Positions 21,311-32,053 of a DNA stretch of 64,000 nucleotides are shown one piece after another. Within the stretch, counting starts at the first letter, position 1. Each line of letters starts with the position of its first letter. The DNA comes from Nilaparvata lugens (lineage: Eukaryota; Arthropoda; Insecta; Hemiptera; Delphacidae). Below the pieces are notes generated by a model. That model saw only the letters and a program-made list of their open reading frames with translations. It ran no database searches and had not been told where the DNA came from. The stretch covers positions 5,063,764 to 5,127,763 of the forward strand of contig NC_052514.1 in assembly GCF_014356525.2 (NCBI RefSeq), in the 5' to 3' direction. A program made the position numbers and the translations under genes.

Positions 21311-21846
21311 CGACCAGTTTAGAAGTCGGTTAACCAACCGGCTATGACTACATTATTCAACTTTGAAAAAATAAAATTTCCATTTCCGTTAACCCCTTTT
21401 CGAGAAAACATCACATTGTTATATAATAATTGGCAATTCATTACTATACAGTTCTTTAGGCCAGTAGTTTGAGTGAAACAACTTTTGAGCAATTAATTGT
21501 TTTTTAATTCTGTTTTCCCGAAGTTGCAGAACGAGTTTGTGATATAAATTCAAAGTAGAAAAGGAAAGAGAAAGTGATAAATCACTGGTTGAAGAGAGAG
21601 AGAAGTAATGGTGCGTAGATTTGTTTTGTTTCGGGTAGGTTACGCGTAACGGGTTCCGTTTCATTCAAGTATCCGGTCAATAATTCATCAATGAACTGGG
21701 CCTTCTCCTGAATTTGGATGAATAATTACGGAGTTTCAATGATTCAATGAGGTGATTGAGAGTAGTATTTCACTGGTATAAGCGTGTGATATAAATTTTT
21801 ATTCATAAAACGGATTACATTATTCTTATATCTCAGAATTAAACTT
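21311..21846. other. No gene recognised
   Basis: Mixed AT-rich DNA. The open frame at 21419-21664 on the minus strand has no domain. Confidence 0.4.
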
Positions 21847-22107
21847 CTGATCGTGACCCTGGGTCCCAGGGACCCGGGCAAATTTTGTTTAAGTTATAAT
21901 TTTGCTTCCGTTTGTTTTACTGTCTATTGAGACCCATGTAAATTCATGTCAGTAGACACTTAAACTTGATGTAGAGTGTTAGTGCTCTGTGACTTATTAT
22001 TTTCGTGAAATGAAGCTCCCTGGGACACAGGGGGCACGACTAATGTATTTTTTTTCCATTTTTTCCAAATACACATTTACAATAGTGATTGGATTCAAGC
22101 AGTCAAC

Positions 22108-22518
22108 ATGTACATTTTGAACAGAGATTTCGAAGAACGTACAAATTGACTTCTAGATAAATATAAAGAAAAATAAAAATCTCAGTACCCTTTTTGAAAT
22201 ATTTCATCACAACATGTTTCGGACATTTATGCCATTTTCAAGTCAGTTTTACTGCCTCATTTTGACTTGAAAATGGCATCAATGTCCGAATCATGTTGTG
22301 ATAAAATATTTCAAAAAGGGTACTGAGATTTTTATTTTTCTTTATATTCATATTACAAATAGCCCTTCACAGAAAAGTGACTTCTAGATCTCTATTTCAA
22401 TGACATTAGTGATGATAAGAATGAATTCATAGTTCAAGACAAGAATACTGACCCTGAGTAGGATGATAGTGAAGCCAATGAACTTAATGTGATCCCAGGG
22501 ATACCAAACCTCCCCTAA
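22108..22518 (+). pseudogene. Broken transposase N-terminal fragment (piggyBac-like)
   Basis: From ATG at 22108 the frame reads MYILNRDFEERTN then a stop. After a 230-base foldback insertion it resumes at 22387 as DLYFNDISDDKNEF, IVQDKNTDPE, stop, DDSEANELNVIPG. The Asp/Glu-rich DISDD / NTDPE / DDSEANE style is typical of piggyBac transposase N termini, which precede the DNA-binding and catalytic DDD domain. None of the catalytic domain was found. There are at least three stops and one insertion, so it is a dead fragment. Assignment is by style only. Confidence 0.5.
22158..22376. mobile_element. Foldback insertion inside the transposase relic
   Basis: The left arm reads AATATAAAGAAAAATAAAAA then TCTCAGTACCC, and the right arm is the inverse from GGGTACTGAGA to TTTTTCTTTATATT. 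The inner arms include TTTGACTTGAAAATGGCAT and its partner. About 85-90 bases per arm with few mismatches. The word TGACTTCTAGAT occurs on both sides (22147-22158 and 22377-22388) and looks like the duplicated target. About 30 extra bases follow the right arm before the repeat. Confidence 0.75.
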
Positions 22519-23080
22519 GAGTGAACTTTGTATGACCTTATATATTTTTCATGATTTCTAGTAGTGTTTCATGTAGGTTTTAGGATTTATAATAGTCTTA
22601 TAGAGACTATGGATTAAATAGATTTATTATTAAATAGATATATTATTAAATAGATTTATAATAATCACTATGATTCCATAATATCTCTATAAAATTTCAT
22701 AAATTTTATAGTTTTGCAAAGATTGTGCAACATGAACTTGAGGGTAGGGTAAAAACTACCCCAAAGTGGATAGTTATCATAGTCCATGGAAGGACTATGA
22801 CCTTTCAATCTTTTTCCCATCTTTCTAGTAGTGTTGCATGTTAGATCCATCATAGTATTTGTGACTATAGTTTTTTTGTTCACTTTATATAAAATAATAA
22901 CCAAACGTTACTTTTCACTACCCTAAAAATGCAAGGTTTTATAAATTTATTTTTATAATTATAATAAAGATCGATTTCTGCTTTACGTAAGTGCTCGTTG
23001 CGTTCATCAATTGGACATATTAGAATCATGGAATAACATTATATCTTGAAATATATCGAGATATCCAATAAGAAAGAAGT
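22519..23080. other. Interior of the piggyBac-like relic; no gene recognised
   Basis: Contains short tandem ATAGATTTATTATTAA-type repeats at 22615-22655 and an unassigned minus-strand open frame (22668-22904). No motif is recognised. Confidence 0.4.
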
Positions 23081-23112
23081 GGGTCCCTGGTACCCAGGGT
23101 CACGACTAACGT

Positions 23113-24045
23113 CAGAAAAAAATAGTCACCACTAAAAAACATGAACGTGAACATGCGAATAGGGAGTGTTTTTGTTGGTACGTTTTTTTTATTGATATAT
23201 AGCTTTTGGAAACACATTGAAATACCATACTTAATTCCATCTCTACAATAGTAACCTATTATTATACTCATCGATTCATATGAATTAATGATTTCATTCA
23301 CTGTTGAAATTATGTTCTCTCAAGTAAAAAATTGCATCTGATAACAATACTACGGTATGTGAATCTTTGTGAAAGCCCAAACTCGAAAGAGTCCAAAAGT
23401 TTGTGAGAACAAAGCTTGATGAATAAATCCATCAACTATTGATCTCTCATGAATGGATTATGAAACAAGAAACATCTATTTTTCTCACAGGTTTCTCAAA
23501 TCAGAATATTTTGGGAACACTCATGGCAAATTCATATGAATCTCTCATGAATTCTTTCCAAAAACTCTTCACATCTTTCCCGCATTCTCAACGAATCTTT
23601 CTCACAGATTTTTCAATAGAAAACATTTAATAAATCCTCATGTCAAATTCATTTGTTCGAATTGGAAGATTGAGAATACTCAATTGTATAGATTCTATTT
23701 GATTGAATCACAAAATTGATCCACATTTAAATTTATTCAATTCATCAATTGCATATAATTGTAGTCATGCATCGAGAAATGGGACTTAAGATTAATTTGT
23801 AATGATTAATGAGCATCATAAATTTTCTACTCGGCCTAATATTTTGATGAATCAAAGATTAATAATCGGGAATATATTTATCAATATTTCAAACAACGCG
23901 TCCTAATAATTCAGTAGAAGTAAGTTCATCTTCCTGGATTGATATTTTAATTCCTGAATCAATTCTTCAGAGATTATTGTTTCTTTGATAACTTCCATCC
24001 CATAATAAAAATGTCAGTTATGAAATAAAAATCAACTGAGCATTG
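23113..24045. other. No gene recognised
   Basis: A region of AT-rich DNA with loose direct repeats of TTTCTCACAG(G/A)TTT and TCATGAAT(T/G) words between 23440 and 23620. No coding signal seen. Confidence 0.4.
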
Positions 24046-24059
24046 AACTTGGAACTGAG

Positions 24060-24320
24060 GCAATGAAACTGCGAAACAATAGATATCACGTGATATGTGG
24101 CACACACGTCTTACGCAATTTCTGTCTCGTTTCCTGTCTCATTTGCATGTTTTTGGCAATTAAATGGCGGAATTTCGAAACGTTTCTGACCAAATTTGTG
24201 GGAAACTACGATAGGCTGTCCGTAAATTGACTCTGTGGATTGGGCCAATAGGTCAGTCACTTCCATGTAACATGTGCAATTGTTTTTCAGTTAATTAATG
24301 GTGTATTCTGGAATTTGATA
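24060..24320. promoter_or_regulatory. Candidate regulatory patch
   Basis: Clustered words include the palindrome ATATCACGTGATAT (E-box CACGTG), an octamer-type ATTTGCATG, and GGGCCAATAGG (CCAAT box). They lie in single-copy-looking sequence of higher complexity than the surroundings. No initiator or coding exon could be linked to it. This is an observation, not a proven site. Confidence 0.25.
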
Positions 24321-24938
24321 GTGGAAGTGAGGATTGTATTAAAGATTAGATTGATTTTGAGTCGATTGAGAACTGACCATAAATTGGGGAACTCGTAGTT
24401 TCCGTTTGAGAAAGATTTTCTTCTACTTAATTCCCCATTGATATTCAACAGGAATTTTTCAGAAGGAGAGAGGGGATCAACTCTATTAGAAATATAAGAT
24501 GAAAAATCTCAAGATATTACAATAATTCGAGAGAGATTCTACAATTACTCAATATAGCATATTCAATGGGAAACCCAAAGTATTCTTTGATAATGTTATT
24601 AACAATTTTTAATTATGTTTTCAATTCAAAACAATTCTGATCTACACAGATATGGATATGTATCTACTCTTACAATAATAGGCTATCACCCAATAGGAAT
24701 ATGGTTATAATTAGCATCATATTGATAGACAAAATTGACTAGATGGATTGATATCAAACTTACAATTTCTAGGAGAATAAAATTGATTGGGTTCTCCTGG
24801 GGGATATTCCTCTCTGAGGAAAAATGGGTTATGACGAATATATTATGGGGATTGTAGGACCTGATTTTGGAAATGAATGAAATCATCCTACTCCTCAGAT
24901 ACTTTATAGGAAAAAATATGATATTGAATTGGTCTAAT

Positions 24939-25714
24939 TAAGAGGAGTTGGGTGCAAAAACGACCCGAGTCAGAAATGTGCTTTTTGAGAAAAATGAAGT
25001 TGAAAATTAAATCAATTATTTTCATATTGTTAAAGATTTAGTAGTACATTGATGTTTATTATTCAAGTTGAATCAATCTTTTAGTGAAGGATAATAATCA
25101 TAAGTAAATGATAGTGCTTTTATTTTTTAATCCATCATGTAAAATAAGAAGTGATGTTGGAGGTCGTTTTTGCACATAAGTCACTTTCATGTTGGAAAAA
25201 TTCTTTATCAGGCTCATAAAGAATTTTTTTTGGAAAAAAATAGATTTGTGGTTCTAATGATAAATAATTAATATTAATGAAAAAGTCCAGTAAATTGAGT
25301 AAAAAACATTACTTCCATTGAAAAAGATTGAAATTGAAAAAAAATTTCATCAGTCTTCTTGGAACTCTTGGGTTTCAACATTTTCAAAGTCTAATTCGTC
25401 TTGTGATTCAGGATCATCAGCTTCATTGGAAGGTTCTGGACCTTGTTTGGGCTTATTTATCACCTCTTCAAACCAGGATCTTTCTTCTTCACTCAACATG
25501 GGAAATAAGCTCTCCAAATCACACACTTAGAGCTGAACTCCAGACCGAGATGCAACATTGGGACAGGAAAAATAATATTGTGAAGTTAATTCAAAAAATA
25601 ATCAGCTGGGATAAAGACCACTGTAAAGGAAAAGATATGGCGGTTCATTTGAAACGTTTTATGCAAGAACGACCTGATATGACTAACGTCGTTTTTGCAC
25701 CCAGCTCCTCTATT
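24939..25714 (-). mobile_element. TIR element with GGGTGCAAAAACGAC ends
   Basis: The left end is AGAGGAGTTGGGTGCAAAAA followed by CGAC. The right end is the inverse: GTCGTTTTTGCACCCAGCTC followed by CTCT. A third partial end, GGTCGTTTTTGCACATAAG, lies inside at 25161-25180. The element is about 775 bases and carries a short acidic ORF on the minus strand (25350-25499). It may be a deleted DNA transposon. The superfamily is not recognised. Confidence 0.65.
25350..25499 (-). CDS. Short acidic ORF inside the TIR element (49 codons)
   Basis: Starting at ATG 25499 the product begins MLSEEERSWFEEVINK, continues with PKQGPEPSNEADDPESQDEL and ends DFENVETQEFQED before TGA at 25350. It is strongly acidic, proline-containing and probably disordered. 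Codon choice and amino-acid balance look protein-like, unlike the opposite-strand frame over the same bases. The frame is closed upstream by a TAA seven codons or more before the ATG, so if it belonged to a larger transposase that part is gone or was joined by splicing. I do not recognise a family. Confidence 0.4.
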   Translation of the reverse strand: MLSEEERSWFEEVINKPKQGPEPSNEADDPESQDELDFENVETQEFQED

Positions 25715-25717
25715 TAG
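25530..25717 (+). pseudogene. Possible protein-like fragment at the right end of the TIR element
   Basis: The plus-strand frame reads AELQTEMQHWDRKNNIVKL, then IISWDKDHCKGKDMAVHL and KRFMQERPDMTNVVFAP, before running into the TIR. The mix of charged and aromatic residues is more protein-like than chance, but no domain is recognised and it conflicts in strand with the acidic ORF. Confidence 0.2.
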
Positions 25718-26560
25718 AAAAAAATGCATGATAATCATGGCCTCTTCCTCATATTCAAATAATGCAAATATTGAATTTCAATAATCGCTGTAAGTGGAAT
25801 GAGTATTTTGTTAACATAGAACAGTTTTTCTCTTGTAATGATAATTTGCAAAATCTTTGCTCATATTTCAATAGAACAAATGTATCAGATACCTCAGCTC
25901 GCCTTTAGAAGATTACAAGAGAGACATCAATCAAACAGAGTAAATGGGAATATTTCTAGTAGATCTCAAAAATTTGACCAGGAAGAGAAGATGCTTTTCA
26001 AGAATAAGTTCAATTGCATAGAAAAAAATGAATAAGGGTAAATGATAATCATTCACCCAAACAATTGGAGCCTCAACTCTAGGAAGAGAGCTTGAGAAAA
26101 TTAATACAATAATTTGTTGTTGGTTATCCATCTTGTTTTGTGATTTTCTTGTCTCTTTCCATCATGTAATAATACGATAATGTTGCTATTAACTAATATG
26201 TTGTTAACAAACTCTTAAAACAATTGACTCGAAAGTCTAAAGCACCTTCACTTCAGGTAAAAAACTTGAAGAGATAATCAGGATTATGATCAAGATAAAG
26301 ATAAAGATATCTGATTATCTGATAAAGATAAGATAAAGATAATCAACTAACCTGGTAGTACATGTTGACCAGACTCTTCAAACAGCCGTAAACAAAACCA
26401 AAAAAGTAGAAAAACCGTTCACACAGCTCGATGAGCTTCAATTGAAGGATGAAAGAGAACTGTAAGACCTACACGGGTGAGCCACCTCTTTATAGGAGAC
26501 TAAGCTCCTTCAACTTCACATTGCTAGTCAAGTTTGAGGGCAAGTTTGGAACAAAGAGGA
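25718..26560. other. No gene recognised
   Basis: AT-rich DNA with a short (GATAAA)n / GATAATC cluster at about 26275-26345. Short open frames have no motif. Confidence 0.4.
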
Positions 26561-26562
26561 AA

Positions 26563-27310
26563 ACATATTGCTAGAGAATGAGACAAGGAGGGTGATGGAA
26601 AGGAGGAGGACGAGGATGAGGAGGAGGAGGAAAGGGTGTTTGGTGAAGAGCGAGACAAGGATGGTGATGAGAATGAGAAGGATGAGGGTGAGGATGAGGA
26701 GGAAAGGGTGTTTGGTGAAGTGCGAGACAAGGAGAGTGATAGAAAGGAGAAGGATGAGAATGAGGAGGAGAGGGTGTTTGGTGGAGAAAGATACAAGGAG
26801 GGTGATAGAGAGGAGGTGAAGGTGGAGAGGTGTAGAAAGAGACAAGGATGGTGATGGGAAGGAGGAGAGGGTGTTTGATGGTGGAAGAGACAAGGAGGAG
26901 GCATGGAAGAGGAGGAGTGAGAAAGAGTTGCTGAGAAGAGTATAGTGTAGGGGAGGAGTTATAGTATTTGGGGGAGGAAGATACAAGAGAATTCAAGAAG
27001 TTAGAGAGAGAGAGAGATAGATGGAGACAAGAAGGTGGTGATGCGATAAGGATGGAGAGGATATAAGGAGTTTGAGCAAGAAGGAGATGGTGGAGAAGGG
27101 AGGAGGAGGATGAGAAGATTCAGTTGAGACAAGGAGAAGATGGATGTCCGTAGGAGAGAGACACAAGAGGGGGAAGTCTTGGAGTATATGGGGACCTGGA
27201 ATTTGAATCAGCTGATAGAGAGAGAGTGAGAGTAGTCGAAAAGGAATAACAAGTACATTTTTCTTGGAAGACAAAGAGAGAGTGAGAGTTCGTGAGAGAG
27301 AGGGTATGAT
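26563..27310 (+). repeat. Purine-rich minisatellite
   Basis: Repeating blocks of about 60-80 bases share GGGTGTTTGGTGAAG or GGGTGTTTG(G/A)TGG, GAGACAAGGA and GGTGATG(A/G)(G/A)A. At least five units run from 26625 to 26900, followed by looser GA-rich sequence. Open frames on both strands are by-products of the repeats, and none resembles a known protein. Confidence 0.85.
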
Positions 27311-28290
27311 TATGGTGGGGAGAAGAACTTGAAATATTATGGTACCAAGTGGATTAGCAACGTGGTAATGGGGGTAAAACTGGACCTAGAACCCGACATG
27401 ACCCCCTCTGCAAGCAGTAACTGGTGTGGAAGAAATTAAAATCTTGAAGTTTTGTGGACCCGAAGTAGAGATACCTAGAAGTAGAGATACAGTCTAGTTG
27501 TAGACCTGACCCAATACTTTCAAAATTTGAAAGTAATGGAATTTTCAAATAGGATTACATCCCAGACAATTAGTAATAGTTTCTGACATGCTTATCCAGT
27601 ATTATTCTTCTTCTTCCTTTCACTCCAATCTTATTTTCTTCATCTTCTTATCTTTATTCCACTTCCTCTTCTCCTCCTCCCCGTTTTTCTCATTTTTCCC
27701 ATTTTCCTTCCTCCGATTCTTCATCCCCTCTTACTCCTTATATTCATTAGATCCTCTGCTTCTCTATTCCCATGTACAAGCACATGTTGCAAATGAGACA
27801 AAGCAATTGAATGGATGCAAATGTCGAGGTTAATATTATTACCAAAATATCTTCGATTGAGAAATAATCGAAAGTAGCGGAGAATAGAGAGAATGGGAGA
27901 AATAATGATAGTGTGAGTCGTAAAATAACAGATTCCCGCGTGATAGGTAATGTTGAGTATGGCTTGAGATATGTGGAAATGATTTGAAGATTATCTGTAT
28001 ATGAAACAACTGAACAATAATACTGATGGAATAAGACGGATAATTGGATGCTGAATAGAGATTGATATTGAAAAATAGGAAGGTTTTTTTAGGAAATGTC
28101 TAATATCTGTATTTCTAACGTGATGAGCAATTGTACTTTGAACTAAGTAACACTTGAAAAGCATTAGAAATCATATTTTATTTCCAAGTCAACATTTCAA
28201 GTGATACTTAACTAACTTTAAATTACTTTATCAATATTCACGGTTGAAAGTATGAAACGTCAACTTTATTTGTAGGTAGGTATAGTGACA
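27311..28290. other. No gene recognised; pyrimidine-rich patch
   Basis: A CT/TTC-rich stretch lies at about 27600-27740 and gives a Phe/Ser-rich frame that I reject. The remainder is AT-rich without recognisable features. Confidence 0.4.
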
Positions 28291-28706
28291 CTTAGGGCCG
28301 ATTTCCGAGCTCGGGATTCAGCCAAGTCCTAGACTTTAAACAGCTGGAGTCAGAAAATTGGCTTTCCAAAACGGGGCTTAGTCGCAGCTTTTATAACAGT
28401 AGTTGTAGTTTTTATTTTCTCATTTCTATAATATTGGGAACGTTTTTCCTTGACTGAATTAGACATTCCTAAATAATCCAAAATAGCTGAAACTTTACAC
28501 TATTTTCTCTTTATTTTCTTCTGTGTTCAATTTTCTAGTTTTTCAAAATTTAATTCAAATGTGACTATGACAATGACTGCGCCTACGCCTCGTTTTAGAA
28601 CGCCAATTTTCTGACTCCAGCTATTTAAAGTCTAGGACTCTATCCTAAATAAAGTCCTTTAAATAAAGTCCTTTACCTAAATCCTGAACTCGGAAACCGG
28701 CCCCAA
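28291..28706. mobile_element. TIR element with GGGCCGATTTCCGAG ends
   Basis: The left end is TTAGGGCCGATTTCCGAGCT and the right end is the inverse GAACTCGGAAACCGGCCCCA. Further in, TAGACTTTAAACAGCTGGAG pairs with CTCCAGCTATTTAAAGTCTA, and TCAGAAAATTGGC pairs with GCCAATTTTCTGA. About 415 bases, no ORF, consistent with a MITE. Target duplication is uncertain. Confidence 0.75.
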
Positions 28707-28734
28707 GTAGGTTCAAATTGTAATAATTGTCATA

Positions 28735-28870
28735 ACAAAAAGTGGTAAATCAAATCAAATTTATTCACTAATCAACAATAATTTTACAAGAAAATAAATA
28801 AATAAATAATTTATAATGCAGGCTATAGTAAATGATTTCAAATTAAATGAGATTACTGTTTAGAACTGTT
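28735..28870 (-). repeat. Retroelement-like 3' tail
   Basis: AATCAAATCAAATTTATTCA begins an AATAAATTTGATTTGATT-type end when read on the minus strand, followed by (AAAT)n. This resembles other LINE 3' ends in the window but is too short to classify. Confidence 0.35.
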
Positions 28871-29430
28871 TATCTATTGTATAATATTCTTGTATGAACA
28901 GTAGAAGAAATAGCTAGTACCCTTAATTAATTGATTATCAAGTACTTTAAATCGAGTGATTTATAGTTGACATAAACATTCACAGCTAGAATGTATTCCA
29001 TTTGAACAGGTAGTTGAGAAGGTTTGAAATGAGGAGTCCTCTACAAAGGGACTCTCATTGGAGTTGGCCGTTCAGGACGGAAATTAAATTGTAGCTACAG
29101 CAAAACATTGATTAACTATGAACAATGGACTCGGATGGCTGAGAAGTATAAATATCACTGAATAACCCGAATGACTCTTATAACGAATGCCTAAATTATA
29201 TCGAAGATACTCTTGAGAGGATGCGAATAAGAATAGAAAGATTTCAGATAATAAAAAGGATTAACTATACATTCCTTTCTCTGCTCTTGTCTTCTCAACT
29301 GAAGGTTAAGTGTAAGAGAGGACTGGCTGCGCCCTAACTTCACTTTCCTATGTTGAAGGCAGCTGATCAATCAATCAATCAATTGATTAATCAGCCAAGT
29401 CTATCCCAATCGAAAAGTGATAAGCTGATA
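28871..29430. other. No gene recognised
   Basis: No supported feature. A short (AATC)n tract lies at about 29368-29395. Confidence 0.4.
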
Positions 29431-29650
29431 ATTGAATCTTGATTATGAAAATTATAATTATTATGAATTTTAATAATTTAAAAATAGATTATCTTGACTA
29501 ATGAATTAAGATTGATTATTCAAAACAAGAATGTGAATATTTCATCTCCGGTATCATCTATCCTCTATAGAAGGCTTAGACAGAGAATCGGCAACATTGT
29601 TCTCCTACCTTTCCCCACTGCCATCATAAAGTGGACCTCATCATAGTTGA
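29430..29650. mobile_element. TIR element family B, partial copy
   Basis: The right half matches family B: TTGATTATTCAAAACAAGAATG, then ATCATCTATCCTCTATAGAA and CATCATAAAGTGGACCTCA. The left end is missing or decayed. Confidence 0.6.
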
Positions 29651-32000
29651 GGTATTTCGAAGAATTTGATAGATCTTTCCAGAAAATAATAAGTTTCAAA
29701 TGAAAATTTATCTATCCATCAATATCATTTTCATCAAATTAACTTAGCAAGTCACTTTTGATAAGTATACTCCATCACTTTGAAACACTTTATGGTCAGT
29801 AATGCAATTTGCCTTATATATTGAAGGTATTTTTGCTCAATTTATTTGAAATCCTCACATGTCACATGTCGCTGAGAAAGTAGACTATTATCAAATTAAC
29901 AAATAAGAAGGAAGTGTTGTAATTTTCAATTAGCTACTTGCTTGTCAGACATTTCTGTCAATTTTCCGACATGGAGGAATCAGATGGATGACCCTCACCC
30001 AGATCACATCATAGTTACTAGAGTGAAATTTACTTTTCCTACAGTTACGTTGAAAAGTGGCCATTGCTGCACTGATTACAGAACGCAAAGAATCACTTTT
30101 CCGCTCTAGTGCGGGAAAAATTTTTCTGCACTCCAGATTTGCAACATGGCAACGCAAAATACTTAGTAGGTTATATGGAGCAACAGTGCAGCAAAATCAA
30201 AATGAAGTTGGTAACAGTGACTGCTGTGGCTGCTATAGTGAGCAGAGGTGCAACCAAGCACAACGCGCTAATTATTAAGTATATATTATAACCAAGGACA
30301 ACATTTTTATTCAATTTGACAATAAATTATGGTTTTTATCAATAATAAAATTACACAGAAAAACATTTGATGCATTTCATGCAATTTTACCCATAATTAC
30401 CCACTTTTCATATTCAATGGTAACTGTAGCAAAAACTTAATGTGAAATACGTGCGCAAAGTTCCTCTGCTGCACTCAAGAAACCATTCCACCCTCCCCTA
30501 CGGCTCGGGCGTAAACGTTTCTTTCGGTGCAGCAAACTGTCACTTTGCGCACTAGTTGCACAAATAACTATTAAACGTTTAGCATACCTTTCAACATCTA
30601 TGCTTCCCATTCGAAACTAATGGTGCCAGCTTGCAGTGAGTCTGGCAACTCCAATCTCTTATCACATACATGAAAGTGATTAAGGCCCGGAAGGGAGTAA
30701 AATTTTTAGTCTATGGCACGAACCAGTGTAGACCTAAAAACAGTGTAGGGCTAAAAACAGTACAGTTTTCTGAGTGAGAAGTGAGAGCGCTATGAGAGAG
30801 AGCGTTTGGGAGTGAAAATACAAAGCCATCAACCCTCCACACAAGTCTGCAGTTGACCGTAACCAATTGATTGTTGAAATGCCTGTCTATTGTCTGATGA
30901 ATGACTGTCTGTCTAGTCTTCAGTGTGTTCACGAAGAAATCTTTAGTAGCCTGGAGCTCCTTGAATTCTCACAGGGGCCAACATTTAGTCTTCATTCTTG
31001 AAGCTTGTAAATGATTTTCACTAGAAATCATATTTCGACTATAAGCAGCAATAGTGTGAAAGTATAAACATATCCAGCTGAAACCTCATACACTGATAAT
31101 TCTAAACATTTCAGTTCAAATTTATACCTTATATTTGAATAAAATACAATTAATGTATTTATTAATATAAGACTTTCTGAACAGATTATTGCAAATTATT
31201 TTATATTTATTTTCACACTTTTTATATTGTATAAATGCAATGATAAATAAATAACTATTTGATTGATTGAATAATGAACAAAGTTTGAAATTATATTTAT
31301 TTTACGCAGTGTGGCAAATTCCTACATTGATTTGGAAACAGTGAGACCAATAAGAAAAACAAAGGTTGAAAATTGGTAAGGTTCTGAATAGTATATAACT
31401 ATACCTTATCATGGAATATCATCGAACTTAAATTTGAACTTACGAAAACTCGTATGTAGAAAGATTTAATACATTCTCCCATGAGTTACATCCCCATGTA
31501 CTACATGGTATTTCCATCAATGAATTTATTGGTGGAAATATATGCAATGGAAAAAGGTATTTATAGCCTGATATAATAACAAAGAATTATAATACTAGTG
31601 AACTGTTGTATTACACCACTGTATGTGATAACATGATTTCTTATTGAAGTGAATTGAAATGCTTATTGAAATCAATAAAACAATTCATTTCCAAATTATA
31701 CATTATCTAAGGTTTCTATTATCAGTGAAAGGTAATACATCTACTGTAATGAAAAGAGAATTTCAGAAGCAAAATAGATAATTTCTGTTCTATACTAAAA
31801 ACTTTACAAATATTGATTCCACATAATTATTATAACATCAACCTATAATAAAGATTATCATGAGAAATAATAATGCATATTCATATTATCAAAATTCATT
31901 ACAATTTCAAGTTCTATTTTCATAAAATTTACAAAGGAAATGCAGAAAATGTGTTTTTTTTTTAATTTAAAAATAAATGGATAACATGTATGACTTATTT
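29651..32000. other. No gene recognised; partly single-copy DNA
   Basis: The stretch 30040-30560 has less AT and repeated GTGCAG/CTGCAC words (for example CTAGTGCGGGAAAAATTTTT and GCACTAGTTGCAC), perhaps an old inverted-repeat element. Its short open frames show no domain. At 31200-31265 a retroelement-like tail reads TGATAAATAAATAACTATTT then GATTGATTGAA. The rest is AT-rich. Confidence 0.35.
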
Positions 32001-32004
32001 ATTT
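31994..32004 (-). terminator. Poly(A) signal for the YqaJ-type gene
   Basis: On the minus strand CCAATAAATAAATAAG provides overlapping AATAAA signals about 50 bases after the stop codon of the YqaJ-type frame, a normal distance for a short 3' untranslated region. Confidence 0.55.
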
Positions 32005-32053
32005 ATTGGCTATTATATAATCATATATTTACAAAAACTTCATAAGGACTGAT

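Larger units (their letters stand above)
21848..23112 (+). mobile_element. piggyBac-like relic with GTGACCCTGGGT ends
   Basis: The left end is TCGTGACCCTGGGTCCCAGG, with GACCC after it. The right end at 23081-23105 is the inverted GGGTCCCTGGTACCCAGGGT followed by CACGA. A third similar end, CTCCCTGGGACACAGGGGG, lies inside at 22012-22030. Between them sits a broken acidic reading frame (22108-22518) of the kind found at the N terminus of piggyBac transposases. A TTAA target duplication is not clear, so the superfamily name rests on the ORF style and G/C-rich ends. Confidence 0.55.

Noticed and set aside
20865..21337. Minus-strand frames of 104 and 123 residues
   Set aside because: Same purine-tract effect; no domain, no splice or start support.
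26524..26996. Overlapping frames of 126-152 residues on both strands
   Set aside because: Open on all frames because of the minisatellite and lack of T/A-rich stops on one strand; no protein similarity recognised.
30057..30291. Two overlapping 60-73-residue frames
   Set aside because: No motif, no splice support, and similar-length frames on the other strand.
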